NCBI RefSeq assembly: GCF_000993805.1
Contig: NZ_CP009961.1
Coordinates: forward strand, 272,001 to 336,000
Origin: Thermofilum uzonense
Lineage (GTDB): Archaea; Thermoproteota; Thermoprotei; Thermofilales; Thermofilaceae
Reading direction: 5' to 3'
DNA: 64,000 nt
The translations under genes were made by a program, and so were the position numbers. Below are positions 51,387 through 60,571 of this stretch, one piece after another. How positions within the stretch are numbered: position 1 is the first letter of the stretch; each line of letters opens with the position of its first letter. The notes under the pieces were generated by a model, which did not search any database, was not told the DNA's origin, and worked only from the letters and a program-made list of their open reading frames with translations.

Positions 51387-53174
51387 CTAGAAGTCCATCG
51401 CATGAAGCACTTCAGGGGGTAGTTTGAGGCCAAGCTGACTCAGTATAAGTTTACTGTACTCTACCTGTGCCTTGAGCAGCTCCCGAAATTCATCCAATGA
51501 TAGATAACTTGTAGGGTCAAGTTCCTTCAGCCTTTCAGAGGGTATACCCGGCACCTCAGCGGGTACCAAAACTTTTTCTCCCCAAACTGGATGAGGCTTC
51601 CACTTAACAGCACCTCTGGTTGCCTGCAACAGGAAGAACTCAGTTTCCTCTATCGTAGGCCTGGTTCCGCCTACAGGTTTAGGGACACCATCCTTTATCT
51701 GAAGTACTGGTTCAGGGATTCGAAGAGTCCTCTCACCAACTTTCACTTCTCCCCATTTATACTCAGCTACTATTCTCCCGGTTGTATTCCACATAAAGAC
51801 CTCGACTCTATGTCCCTTGCTCTCCCATTTTTTCAAAAACTCGTAGAATCTCAAGACGTGTGCATCGTCCCCAACGCCAATGGTGAATTCGGAGTAACGT
51901 GGTACAAACCTAACTCTCCCGACAAGTTCCCGTGCCTGAGCAGGGTGCCCGACAGTTCTACCGTCCGCAAGTGCCTTTGCGATAAATTCGGGTTTGTTAA
52001 GCTTTACCCAGGCGTAGTCTGTGAAGTATCCCGGTGAGAGGAATACAGCCGTATTCATGGGCCCGTCTGAGTCAACCTGTCCGTCAAAATAACTGGTGTC
52101 CTCCAAATATACTACTGATCTCGCATTCCTGTTGAGCATGCCGAAGTATTGAAACAATACTCCTTCGAAGCTGGGATTACCTTCACTGTTGAACTCCGTG
52201 TTCTCGTGCAATGCTCTGGGGCTGCTACAAGCATTCCACATTGCTTCCTGTTCAGGTGTAAGATCCTCAGTCTTAACCCATGCCCCTCTCTCTGAGCCGT
52301 AGACTCTATCCTCACATATAGCCACTATGTCGTCGTTTCTAATTTTCTGGTCCCGTACATACTCTAGGGGATTTAGCCCGAACTTTTCAAGATAGATTTT
52401 AGAGTTACGCTCGGTCCACGTATAGAAACCATGCGTAGACTTTCCTGAACCCGTCAACCCCCAGATAACAAGAGTCACCCGCCTCCATTCGTTATCTATA
52501 GTTCTAACGGTGAACTCCCTTAGAGCCGCATGTTCCCCAGTACAGCCCTTTTTGTAGACGTGATATATCCAGTGCCTCAGTGCACCTTTCTTTATTTCGC
52601 CCTGATAGCTTGAGAGGGTTATTATAGATAGGTTGTGTTGCGGGAATACAAGAATAGCCATGAGTCTGTTTGTCCCTGGTATAAGAGGATTTCCAAGATA
52701 GTGGGGTATAACAAAGAGCTCGGCTTCGGGTACACCGTCGGGAGGGGCAGGGAACACTAGTTGGCTCCACCTATAAGCGAGATCAGGGAATTGCGGGTCA
52801 ACGTAAACCCTTGTATGCATCTGAACCTTCGTCCCTGGGCGTCCATAGTATCCATCTACCTTTATAAGTGGACCCTGGGCTAGAATGTGCTCAAGAACCC
52901 TGAGCATCAACTGCTTATGCTCTACTCTCAGATCTTCATCCTTCTCCACTATGACGGTATTAGCCGCCGATCTACTCCAGATATTGCTCGCCCATCCCAG
53001 AGCGCCGTTCCTGTATTCTGTGGCATACAGCTTAGCTCTCTCACGTAGATCCTGGGGGTTATCGAGGATAGGTTTAACTCCCGCTTTCCTCTTCAACTCA
53101 ATTATACGTTGAAAAGTTTCCCTAAAAAGCTGGGGAGTGAGTTCATCCACAGGAGGAATTATCTTCGAGCTCAT
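51387..53174 (-). CDS. Divergent ATP-type phosphoenolpyruvate carboxykinase-like protein
   Basis: A 595-residue protein. SSYQGEIKKGALRHWIYHV matches the metal/substrate lysine segment of ATP-PEPCK, and GLTGSGKSTHGFYTW (near 245) matches its kinase-1a P-loop (GLSGTGKTT). Downstream acidic motifs (CEDRVYGSERGAW) and PSFEGVLF fit, but MHCSAN and the NTR region are altered. It probably interconverts oxaloacetate and PEP, but it is divergent enough that another kinase activity is possible. It stands alone. Confidence 0.6.
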   Translation of the reverse strand: MSSKIIPPVDELTPQLFRETFQRIIELKRKAGVKPILDNPQDLRERAKLYATEYRNGALGWASNIWSRSAANTVIVEKDEDLRVEHKQLMLRVLEHILAQGPLIKVDGYYGRPGTKVQMHTRVYVDPQFPDLAYRWSQLVFPAPPDGVPEAELFVIPHYLGNPLIPGTNRLMAILVFPQHNLSIITLSSYQGEIKKGALRHWIYHVYKKGCTGEHAALREFTVRTIDNEWRRVTLVIWGLTGSGKSTHGFYTWTERNSKIYLEKFGLNPLEYVRDQKIRNDDIVAICEDRVYGSERGAWVKTEDLTPEQEAMWNACSSPRALHENTEFNSEGNPSFEGVLFQYFGMLNRNARSVVYLEDTSYFDGQVDSDGPMNTAVFLSPGYFTDYAWVKLNKPEFIAKALADGRTVGHPAQARELVGRVRFVPRYSEFTIGVGDDAHVLRFYEFLKKWESKGHRVEVFMWNTTGRIVAEYKWGEVKVGERTLRIPEPVLQIKDGVPKPVGGTRPTIEETEFFLLQATRGAVKWKPHPVWGEKVLVPAEVPGIPSERLKELDPTSYLSLDEFRELLKAQVEYSKLILSQLGLKLPPEVLHAMDF

Positions 53175-53233
53175 TGACTCTCTTTCTTAAATGTAAAAAA
53201 GGCTTTAAAAAATTTTTACCATAAAATTGATGG

Positions 53234-54007
53234 TCAAAAGAGGAGTTCGAAAAGTGTTGTTCCACCATAATATTTAGCCCTTGGACAAAGGTATAATGTG
53301 TCATCTTTACACCCAGTTTTAATACAAGACTCAACATCTACCCCGGTTATGGTAACTCCAAGTTTTTGAAGCGAATGAATTATTTCCTTGCTCTTCTGAG
53401 TGAGAAGACATGGTATATGGATCTTCCCCGTATAGGTTATACGCGGAAGGACCTCAGGTTTTTCTAATAGGAATCTAATTCCAAGACCATGGGCACTCTC
53501 GGGGGAGAGACCTATAGGGTCAAAGGGCTTTAACTGTCGAAGAATATTCTTCAATGAACTCTTGTCGACGGGTTTTCCCACACTATACCTCTCATCTATA
53601 CCTCGTACTACCGCGAGCCCCCACAAGTATTTCTCGGCAAGCTTAGTGCCAAGCTCCTCGTCTAATCCTTCTAAAGAGACAAGCATGGGTCTTCCCATCT
53701 TCTTAAACTCTAGGGTTAGCTTGACAGGTTTTTCCTCGAACGTTTCCGGTAAAGGAAAGTTCAGGGGACAGTCAAAACTGCAGCGCCAGCACTTTAAGCA
53801 CTTCTCAACTGCTAGTTGCTTGTCACGCGAGTAGCCTAGAGGGCTCAAAGCAAGGTTTCCCGTAGATGTATAGGTCGGACAACTAGCGATACATATTCCT
53901 GGACAATAAAGACATGGATTCTCAACCTGGCGTGCAGGAAGCATTACAAACCTTGCTACGAGGCCCGGCGTAATCTTGATGATTCTTAATACTTTTATAC
54001 TCGGCAA
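53234..54007 (-). CDS. Half-size GlpC-like iron-sulfur protein
   Basis: A 257-residue protein with two [4Fe-4S] motifs near the N terminus, CLYCPGICIASC (Cx2Cx3Cx3C) and CLKCWRCSFDCP, and one cysteine-rich region near the C terminus (HIPCLLT, DVESCIKTGC). GlpC and LutA-type proteins normally have two CCG domains; here there is room for only one, partly degenerate. It is 2 nt downstream of the FAD-linked oxidase gene and so probably its electron acceptor. Confidence 0.7.
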   Translation of the reverse strand: MPSIKVLRIIKITPGLVARFVMLPARQVENPCLYCPGICIASCPTYTSTGNLALSPLGYSRDKQLAVEKCLKCWRCSFDCPLNFPLPETFEEKPVKLTLEFKKMGRPMLVSLEGLDEELGTKLAEKYLWGLAVVRGIDERYSVGKPVDKSSLKNILRQLKPFDPIGLSPESAHGLGIRFLLEKPEVLPRITYTGKIHIPCLLTQKSKEIIHSLQKLGVTITGVDVESCIKTGCKDDTLYLCPRAKYYGGTTLFELLF

Positions 54008-54009
54008 CC

Positions 54010-55410
54010 TTATTCACCGAGCCACTTTCCTGGGTTCGAGACGTTATTTGGATCAAGGCAACGCTTTATCCTTTTAAGGTATTCAAGCGTGTCTCCAAGT
54101 TCATCTCTAACCCATTTCTTCCTCAGTAACCCGATTCCATGATGGTGGCTAATCGTGGCTCCTGTCTCCAAAAGAGTCTTCATGGCTTCCTCCCACATTC
54201 TCCAATACGTTTCTTCATTAGCCTCATATGTCAAGGTAAAATAGATGCAGGCTCCAGTTGTATAGAAGTGGGAGGCATGTGCAAGAACCGCGTACACTCC
54301 CTTGACTTTCTTGACTCTTTCCTTGAAAACCCGGTAAACGCGGGGCAGGGCGCTCCAGGTTGCTGCAGTCTCTATGGTGTCGAACCATAGATTAAGTGGT
54401 ACGACAAGTTTCTTCAACTCTGAGATAACGTCAAAGCGCATTTTAAGCCACTTTTCAACCGGCTCGGAACCAATAGCTACGCCTCCGTAATTCTTAATGA
54501 TTCTTTCGGACTCCTCAGTCTTTACGCTTAGGAGTCTCTCGTTATCTTCCTCGAATATGAGGAGGAGGATGTCCCTATCGTGGTGGAATCTTAGCGAAGC
54601 ATCTTCCCTATCATACAATCGGGCAACCGCAGGCGTCAAACCCGAGAGCATCAACTCACGCATCGCCTTTAGACCTGACTCGAAGTCGGGAAATGCATAA
54701 GAATTCTTCCATTGATTTTTAGGTAGTCTGAAAACCCTTAAAACGGCTTTAGTGATTACACCGAGCTGTCCCTCACTTCCTATAAGTAGGTATTTAAGAT
54801 TGGGACCTGTTGCAGCTCTGGGAACAGTGTTTTTCCTCAAAGGAATGATTGAGCCATCAGGGGTTACGACCTCCAAGTCCAATACGAGTTCCTCTATGCC
54901 TCCGTACTTAGTGCTGAACTGGCCTGTGCTCATGGTTGCTATCAAACCGCCAAGGGCGGCTTCTGGAAATGATTGGGGAATATGTCTCAGTGTAAAGCCC
55001 CTAGAGTTTAAGAAATCTTCTAGCTTTTTGAGAAGAATACCCGACTCCACTACAACTATAGCATCCTCCTCTGAGAAAGAGATAACCTTGTTCATCCTCT
55101 TCACGTCTATAACTATGCAGTCCTTACAAATCGTTCCTCCTATGACTCCAGACCCTCCGGCATATGGGACAAATGGGATCCTATAATCGTTACACAGTTT
55201 AATTATCCTCGAGACTTCCTCAACGGACTCGGGCCACACAACCCCTAAAGGTAGAGGCAGTTCCTCGCCCCTCGTCTCCTTCAATAAAGCTAACGGCCAA
55301 TAGTCCCTGCTGTATAGCCTAAGTGTAGTCTTGTCCCGTGCAACTCGTCCAGGGAACTCTGATTCAAGTTTCTCTATAAGTCTCTCTTTAGGAAAATGTT
55401 CTTCTCCCAT
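54010..55410 (-). CDS. FAD-linked oxidase of the alkylglycerone-phosphate synthase-like group
   Basis: A 466-residue VAO-type flavoprotein. The FAD-binding domain shows VPYAGGSGVIGG and ALGGLIATMSTGQFS...YGG. The C-terminal substrate domain has RLYDREDASLRF and SHHHGIGLLRKKW, the latter very close to alkyl-DHAP synthase (AGPS). A crenarchaeon does not make alkyl-DHAP, so a dehydrogenase for a glycerol phosphate or hydroxy acid is more likely. Its start overlaps the FGGY kinase gene by 37 nt. Confidence 0.8.
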   Translation of the reverse strand: MGEEHFPKERLIEKLESEFPGRVARDKTTLRLYSRDYWPLALLKETRGEELPLPLGVVWPESVEEVSRIIKLCNDYRIPFVPYAGGSGVIGGTICKDCIVIDVKRMNKVISFSEEDAIVVVESGILLKKLEDFLNSRGFTLRHIPQSFPEAALGGLIATMSTGQFSTKYGGIEELVLDLEVVTPDGSIIPLRKNTVPRAATGPNLKYLLIGSEGQLGVITKAVLRVFRLPKNQWKNSYAFPDFESGLKAMRELMLSGLTPAVARLYDREDASLRFHHDRDILLLIFEEDNERLLSVKTEESERIIKNYGGVAIGSEPVEKWLKMRFDVISELKKLVVPLNLWFDTIETAATWSALPRVYRVFKERVKKVKGVYAVLAHASHFYTTGACIYFTLTYEANEETYWRMWEEAMKTLLETGATISHHHGIGLLRKKWVRDELGDTLEYLKRIKRCLDPNNVSNPGKWLGE

Positions 55411-56816
55411 TTCGATAACACCTTAAGGATTTCTATAAAATTTGACATATACATTTTACGAGTTTCTTGTGGGAGTGTGGGAGTAAAAACTCTCTGAATT
55501 TGTGGAAGGTCAGCCAATATCTCCCGACCAGCACGTCCTGATCCAAGCATTAACAATTTAAGAACACCCCGGGAGCTAGCCTCTGTGTCTGTCGGACGGG
55601 CCACTTGTATCCCAGTAGCGTCGGCCAGCATTTGCAAAAATGCGTCTGATTTTGAGAAGCCACCGGCAACCCACATAGGTTCTTCAATATGTTTTATGTT
55701 TTTCATCGCAGCTTCAGCAAGGTAGGCCATGTAGAGGGCAACCCCCCAAACTAGACTTGCCACAAGATCAGCCCTTGTTGTATGTAATTTGAGGCCAGCT
55801 ATTAAACCAGATATGTTGTTGGCTTTAGGCGTCCTGAGGCCTCCAAAGGATGGGAGAAAAAGCAAGCGCTTATCTCCTTGAGCCGCTAAAAACTCCATTT
55901 CCTCGTAATCTTTAAAGAAACCAATGCTTTTCAGCCAATCAACAACTGAACCCGTAGTCCTGAGGAACCCCTCAACCCCATATGTGATCGATCCCTGGTC
56001 TTTCAAAATAACTATAGGAATAAGCCCTGCCTCTGGCATCCTATAATCCCCGGTGCATAGCTCGAGAAAGCTTCCAGTCCCGTGAACGCTTTCAAGCCTC
56101 CCTCTTTTAACGACTCCCAAGCCAACCGCTGCTGCTTGTTGGTCAGCTATAACCGCGTTGACTTTGAGCCCCTCAAGCTCTCCTATTTCTTCGACATTAT
56201 CGACAACCTCGGGAAGTAATTTTGGAAGGCCTAAGATCTCATATACAAGTCCTATATCTCTAAAGTTACGAGGATGGACAAGACCCGTTAGAGTTATACT
56301 TGTCGCATCTGACAGGAATTTTCCCGAGATATTGTAAAGGAGGTAGGAGTCCAGCGTCCATAAAAAAGCTTCTCCCTTTTTAACCTTCTCCCTCAACCCA
56401 CTAATGTTCTCGTAGATCCATTTCATAAGGACAGCAGGAGAGTCTGGGCTCAATATGTACGAAAGAGGTTTACTTATGCTCCTCAGCGCTTTTACATGGA
56501 CAGGGAGTCCTCTGAGAACACTATTTCCTCTACCATCAATCCAAGTTATAATATTCGTCAAAGGCTCACCACTTTTGTCCCAGGCAACCACTGAAGCTCT
56601 GTAAATAGCGAGCCCTAGATTCTTCGCACCTTTTTCCCTCGCTCTACGGGCAAAACCTCTCACCACTTTCAGGATTTCACGGGAATTTTGTTCTATTAGC
56701 CCTGAAGCTAATTTCTCATAGCCCAGGATAAACTTCTCATTATGGATTAGTCGCCCATCAAGATCATAGATTGAGAGTTTGATGCCCGTTGTCCCAACAT
56801 CTATAACAGCGTACAT
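55374..56816 (-). CDS. FGGY-family carbohydrate kinase, probably glycerol kinase
   Basis: A 480-residue kinase with the FGGY opening YAVIDVGTTGIKLSIYD, NIITWIDGRG in the substrate region, and the GTGSFLEL and AGGFSKSD ATP-binding segments. Members phosphorylate glycerol or sugars. Neighbours (a GlpA-like dehydrogenase and two more oxidoreductases) point to glycerol, but some residues differ from classical GlpK, and other polyols are possible. It starts immediately after the preceding gene. Confidence 0.78.
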   Translation of the reverse strand: MYAVIDVGTTGIKLSIYDLDGRLIHNEKFILGYEKLASGLIEQNSREILKVVRGFARRAREKGAKNLGLAIYRASVVAWDKSGEPLTNIITWIDGRGNSVLRGLPVHVKALRSISKPLSYILSPDSPAVLMKWIYENISGLREKVKKGEAFLWTLDSYLLYNISGKFLSDATSITLTGLVHPRNFRDIGLVYEILGLPKLLPEVVDNVEEIGELEGLKVNAVIADQQAAAVGLGVVKRGRLESVHGTGSFLELCTGDYRMPEAGLIPIVILKDQGSITYGVEGFLRTTGSVVDWLKSIGFFKDYEEMEFLAAQGDKRLLFLPSFGGLRTPKANNISGLIAGLKLHTTRADLVASLVWGVALYMAYLAEAAMKNIKHIEEPMWVAGGFSKSDAFLQMLADATGIQVARPTDTEASSRGVLKLLMLGSGRAGREILADLPQIQRVFTPTLPQETRKMYMSNFIEILKVLSKWEKNIFLKRDL

Positions 56817-57785
56817 TTAACCCGCCCTTATTCTAACAACTTTCTCAGCTGGGATTTCCACAACCGGATAGGGCTCGTCGACGGTAATCTCGCGTCCGTT
56901 TATCTCGGCTTTTAACCCCTCTCGTAAACCCAACATGACATACGGATGTCTGAGTTTAAATGTCTGCGGTACCACAGGTATGTTGCTCACGATGCGTCCA
57001 GATTCTCCCGGCTCCAAAATAGCATGAGCTACCAAATTTGAAGATTCAACTATCTTAAGGGGATCCTCTATAATCATGGCGGCATTTCCAGTGGCAAACC
57101 TCGTGGTAAACATGTTTAAAGGAGTGAGGCAGGCTAGAATAAGCGTGTCAACTGCGAATTCCCCGGCGGTTGTTTTAACTTTTTCTACACGGCTCTTACC
57201 CTCAATATATAGAACTTTACCCTTAACAGCTTCGACTCCAAACTCGCGTAGAGTGTCGGGCTTGTAAATAAAGGATTCTTCATCGTAGATAACTATAATC
57301 TTTTCAGCTAACATCGAGAGCTTAGAGACTAAAGACAGAGAAAAATGATTAAACCCGTAAACCAGAATGCGCTCTCCTATGAGGAAGCCCGAGTTGGTAA
57401 AGTCCCAGGCTGAGGAAAGTGTGAAAACGCCTGCAGGTCTATATCCATAAATCCCGAGCTCTAAGGTTGTTTTTTCCCGGAATCCAGATGCAAGAACAGG
57501 CATACCCTTGTGGAACTCAGTTCCAGTTTCTCCTAGAGTCCACACTCCATTCTCCTCGACCCTATAAACCATTCTCTCTGTCACTACTTTTGCTTTAGAC
57601 AGGAAACCGCTGACCAAATCCTTACCCCGCGAACGGCTGACTGGGAGATCGTCGTAGAGGAAGAAACCACCAGGTCGGCTACGGGTCTCGAAAACGATTG
57701 ATTGCTCATGGTAAGAAGCTAAGGACAATCCTGCGAGCCCGCCGCCGATAATTAGGAGCTTTATTTCGCCCTTCTCACTAACCAA
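56817..57785 (-). CDS. FAD/NAD(P)-dependent oxidoreductase, partner of the GlpA-like enzyme
   Basis: A 322-residue flavoprotein with a dinucleotide-binding site IIGGGLAGLSLA (about 11-22) and a second Rossmann-like segment (ILVYGFNHFSLSLVSKL). It lacks the redox-active CxxC of disulfide reductases. Similar proteins sit next to glycerol-3-phosphate dehydrogenase in other thermophiles. It may pass electrons from glycerol phosphate oxidation onward. It overlaps the upstream gene by 25 nt. Confidence 0.75.
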   Translation of the reverse strand: MVSEKGEIKLLIIGGGLAGLSLASYHEQSIVFETRSRPGGFFLYDDLPVSRSRGKDLVSGFLSKAKVVTERMVYRVEENGVWTLGETGTEFHKGMPVLASGFREKTTLELGIYGYRPAGVFTLSSAWDFTNSGFLIGERILVYGFNHFSLSLVSKLSMLAEKIIVIYDEESFIYKPDTLREFGVEAVKGKVLYIEGKSRVEKVKTTAGEFAVDTLILACLTPLNMFTTRFATGNAAMIIEDPLKIVESSNLVAHAILEPGESGRIVSNIPVVPQTFKLRHPYVMLGLREGLKAEINGREITVDEPYPVVEIPAEKVVRIRAG

Positions 57786-59155
57786 GAGTTCTCCCCCTTA
57801 AAAGTAACATTTTCGACTCCTACACCCAGCTCTTCCGCAACTATCTTCGCAACCTCAGCGATGCATTTAGACCCCTGACAAAGACCCATACCGGCGCCAG
57901 TTCGCAGCATAACCCCTTGAAGAGTCTTTGCACCTCTCCTTACCGCCTCCCTAATCTCCTCCTCTGTGACAAGGTTACACATACATACGACTCTTCCCCT
58001 AGCTTTCTCGGGTGCATATCTGCTCTTAGTGAATGGCTTGCGTAAGAGTATGTTTTCCTTCTCTGATAATGTGAGACCGGAAGCCTTCAACATTTCGAGA
58101 ATCTTCTCAGCTATCACTGGAGAGGCTGTGAAGGCGGGCGACTCTGTTCCAACAGCGTGGACTACACGTTTGGACTTTGTAGAGTAAACTATACGGAAGT
58201 CGTTTTCAGGGGGTATGGGCCTTATCCCTGCATAAGCCTTGATAGGTATCCCGGGATCAACATCCAAGAGAGGGGAAAATTTCTCCATTAGAGCTTTTAT
58301 GTCCTCCTCATCAACACTCAGATCAGACTTGTCGCGTGCTGGTCTAAGGTTGGGACCCCAGAGGCCCTTACCGTCCACTGTGAACATAATTGCTCCGCCC
58401 TTAGTCTTAGGGTCGGGTTTGAGGTAAAGTGGAGAAATAAACCTGCGGGTAACGCTCCTGTCAAACACGAGTAGTACTCCTTTTCCCAGTTCAAAGCTGA
58501 CTTCATCGCCTAGCATGTTGTATATCTCATCGGCCCAGAGTCCAGCCGCGTTCACGAGGAACCTAGCCTTGTAATTTTCCCCTTTGTCCGTTACAATCTC
58601 AACAAAGTCATCTTGAATTGATACACGGCTCGCTCTTGTGCTAAACTTGAATTCAACACCATTATCCTTTGCAAACTCGTATAGACGATACATGAGGTCG
58701 AAGTTGTCTATGCATCCATACCCGTACACCTCGATCGCTCCTAGGGCCTTTTTTGTTAAGGCAGGCTCTTCTCGCCTCAAATACGCCCTACTTCTAAGCT
58801 TGACGGGGTAGTCTTTGCCGAGATTAATTTTCAAGTAAAGCGCTATCAGGGGCATGGCTAGCAGGTGGTGTAGCTTTGTAGCCACAACAAGAGTACTTGT
58901 TTTTACGTATCGGACTCCAAGCCTCTCGGCTATTTCAAACATTCTCTTGTTTCCCTCCCTGGCCATTTTACTCTTAACGGAGCTGAAGGGAAGCTGCACG
59001 ACGTGAATTATGGCGGCGTGACCCTTAGATACACCCCATCCAGGTTCAGGATTTTCCTCGAGAACCAGAACGCTAACATTGTAATGAGCGAGCTTGTAAG
59101 CCGTCATTAAACCTATTATTCCGCTTCCAACAATCACTACGTCATATGATCTCAT
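57761..59155 (-). CDS. Glycerol-3-phosphate dehydrogenase-like flavoprotein (GlpA type) with BFD-like [2Fe-2S] domain
   Basis: A 464-residue DAO-family enzyme. The FAD site is VVIVGSGIIGLMTAY (about 5-19); the C-terminal BFD-like domain has CMCNLVTEEEI and GLCQGSKC, the four cysteines of a [2Fe-2S] cluster. This is the GlpA layout, oxidising glycerol 3-phosphate to dihydroxyacetone phosphate; related 2-hydroxyacid oxidases cannot be excluded. The ATG at 59155 (MRSYDVV) is at leaderless distance from TTAATATATT on the minus strand, so the extra residues of a longer start are not needed. It leads the five-gene operon. Confidence 0.82.
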   Translation of the reverse strand: MRSYDVVIVGSGIIGLMTAYKLAHYNVSVLVLEENPEPGWGVSKGHAAIIHVVQLPFSSVKSKMAREGNKRMFEIAERLGVRYVKTSTLVVATKLHHLLAMPLIALYLKINLGKDYPVKLRSRAYLRREEPALTKKALGAIEVYGYGCIDNFDLMYRLYEFAKDNGVEFKFSTRASRVSIQDDFVEIVTDKGENYKARFLVNAAGLWADEIYNMLGDEVSFELGKGVLLVFDRSVTRRFISPLYLKPDPKTKGGAIMFTVDGKGLWGPNLRPARDKSDLSVDEEDIKALMEKFSPLLDVDPGIPIKAYAGIRPIPPENDFRIVYSTKSKRVVHAVGTESPAFTASPVIAEKILEMLKASGLTLSEKENILLRKPFTKSRYAPEKARGRVVCMCNLVTEEEIREAVRRGAKTLQGVMLRTGAGMGLCQGSKCIAEVAKIVAEELGVGVENVTFKGENSWLVRRAK

Positions 59156-59177
59156 TGTAAATTTACACAGGGAAAAT

Positions 59178-59188
59178 ATATTAAAAAT
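59178..59188 (-). promoter_or_regulatory. TATA element of the glycerol-phosphate operon
   Basis: On the minus strand TTAATATATTT is centred about 27 nt before the ATG at 59155. It decides the start of the GlpA-like gene and implies a leaderless message. Confidence 0.5.
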
Positions 59189-59259
59189 TTTCATGTAGTC
59201 TTTACCGAAAGAGAATGTCTAATACGTTTAGACCATAATAACTCAAATTGAAGCAAGTT

Positions 59260-59769
59260 TCAACGGCGAAGCTGACTCATTAATCCCAATATAAGGATTA
59301 ACACGGCCACGATTAGGGATATATTAGGAGGAATACTGGCCCCCCTTAAGCCGATGTATACAAGTCCCGCGCCCATAGTAGCGAATCCCAAAGCCAGAAT
59401 CTTCTCCATGACCGCATAAATTATTGCGGCGAAGGCAAGGGAAAGTACTACTAAAGCCGTCTCACCGTTAACTATGTAGCCGGTTGCCACTAAAAGGTAA
59501 GATATCATAAAGCCGGTAAGGAGTGAGACGACCAGTTTAAAGGCTGCAAAACCTATCATTGCACCAATAATAAATCCTAGGAAAAAAAGCACGAGAGGGG
59601 TAAGCGAGGCTTTAAGCGTAGGTGTAGTGAAGGCATAAAATACGTACCCTAGCCAGAATCCAAAAATGAGTGAAGCTGTAAGCCTAGCCAGGCGAACGCC
59701 CCAAAGAGCTGTAAAAACCCCCAGTAGTATAAAAAGAATAGAGTCCCAGAAGCCAACTTCACCAAACAT
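59260..59769 (-). CDS. Small polytopic membrane protein (DUF4203/TMEM198-like)
   Basis: A 169-residue protein made almost wholly of hydrophobic helices (about six or seven), with Gly-rich segments (GFWLGYVFYAF, GFIIGAMIGFAAFKLV). It resembles DUF4203-like proteins by pattern, without a firm match. It starts 6 nt after the exported protein gene on the same strand, so they are probably one transcript and may interact. Confidence 0.6.
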   Translation of the reverse strand: MFGEVGFWDSILFILLGVFTALWGVRLARLTASLIFGFWLGYVFYAFTTPTLKASLTPLVLFFLGFIIGAMIGFAAFKLVVSLLTGFMISYLLVATGYIVNGETALVVLSLAFAAIIYAVMEKILALGFATMGAGLVYIGLRGASIPPNISLIVAVLILILGLMSQLRR

Positions 59770-59775
59770 GTGTAT

Positions 59776-60465
59776 TCAAGTCTTTTTCAAGGCCTCCATA
59801 GATAAACGTTTTCTTGTCTTAAAGTAAAAAACAAGCGAGATCAGTAAAAGTCCTGTGAAAACGCCTAGGAATATCGGGTTCCAAGCGGCGCCCTCTCCAA
59901 CGCTGGACCATACAGGCAACTTAGAGTAGTCGGTAACTAACGGGAGCTGGCATCCCCTCTGCGGGACGTAAATCGATGAGTCAATGTAGGGCTTAAACTG
60001 TCCATCATCCCATACTAGCCTCATATCCCAGCCTGCGAGTCCCAGCCTTGCCTGTGACACTATTCTTGCCTTTAAGCTGTCGTTTAAGCCGACGAGAACA
60101 CCTGACTTTGTGAGTCGTTCAAGTTCAAGACCTAGCACTCGCCTAAGATCCTCGTAAGTCACTGTAGATGCTTCATCAATGAGTTGAACACGGAGCACCG
60201 GATACGGCGTACTAGAGCCGGGTATTGTCTGGAGGCTTAAGACGACTGCGAATCTATCGTCATAACCGCTCCTATATGCGAAAACATTCAAGCCGATTTT
60301 TGAGACCTCCTTGTAAGAGGATAGCTTAATCGTGTCAAGTCTTATAGAAGGAATATTGAGTACAACCTCAAAGGCGTTTTCGTCCAAGGGCTCAAGGCAC
60401 TGGCCTAACGCACGGATGATCCCCAAAGTAATAAAGAGGACTAGCACATAGCGGCAAGCCTTCAT
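59776..60465 (-). CDS. Exported protein with C-terminal membrane anchor, unknown
   Basis: A 229-residue protein with a signal peptide (about 5-22, ending GQC), an extracellular domain of about 165 residues, and one transmembrane helix near the end (about 198-216, NPIFLGVFTGLLLISLVFY) with a basic cytoplasmic tail. I do not recognise the domain. It leads a two-gene unit with the following polytopic protein. Confidence 0.6.
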   Translation of the reverse strand: MKACRYVLVLFITLGIIRALGQCLEPLDENAFEVVLNIPSIRLDTIKLSSYKEVSKIGLNVFAYRSGYDDRFAVVLSLQTIPGSSTPYPVLRVQLIDEASTVTYEDLRRVLGLELERLTKSGVLVGLNDSLKARIVSQARLGLAGWDMRLVWDDGQFKPYIDSSIYVPQRGCQLPLVTDYSKLPVWSSVGEGAAWNPIFLGVFTGLLLISLVFYFKTRKRLSMEALKKT

Positions 60466-60571
60466 GATCTCCCCCCAAGAACTAAATAAGACCCTCTTAA
60501 CTGTTTCTAGTCTTAGATAACAATATTTTTGAACTAAAATATTTAAAAAACAATAAAGTTTTTTATTACTT

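Noticed and set aside
54033-54045. GGGTTCGAGAC resembling a tRNA T-loop
   Set aside because: It lies inside the FAD-linked oxidase coding frame with no acceptor or anticodon stems around it.
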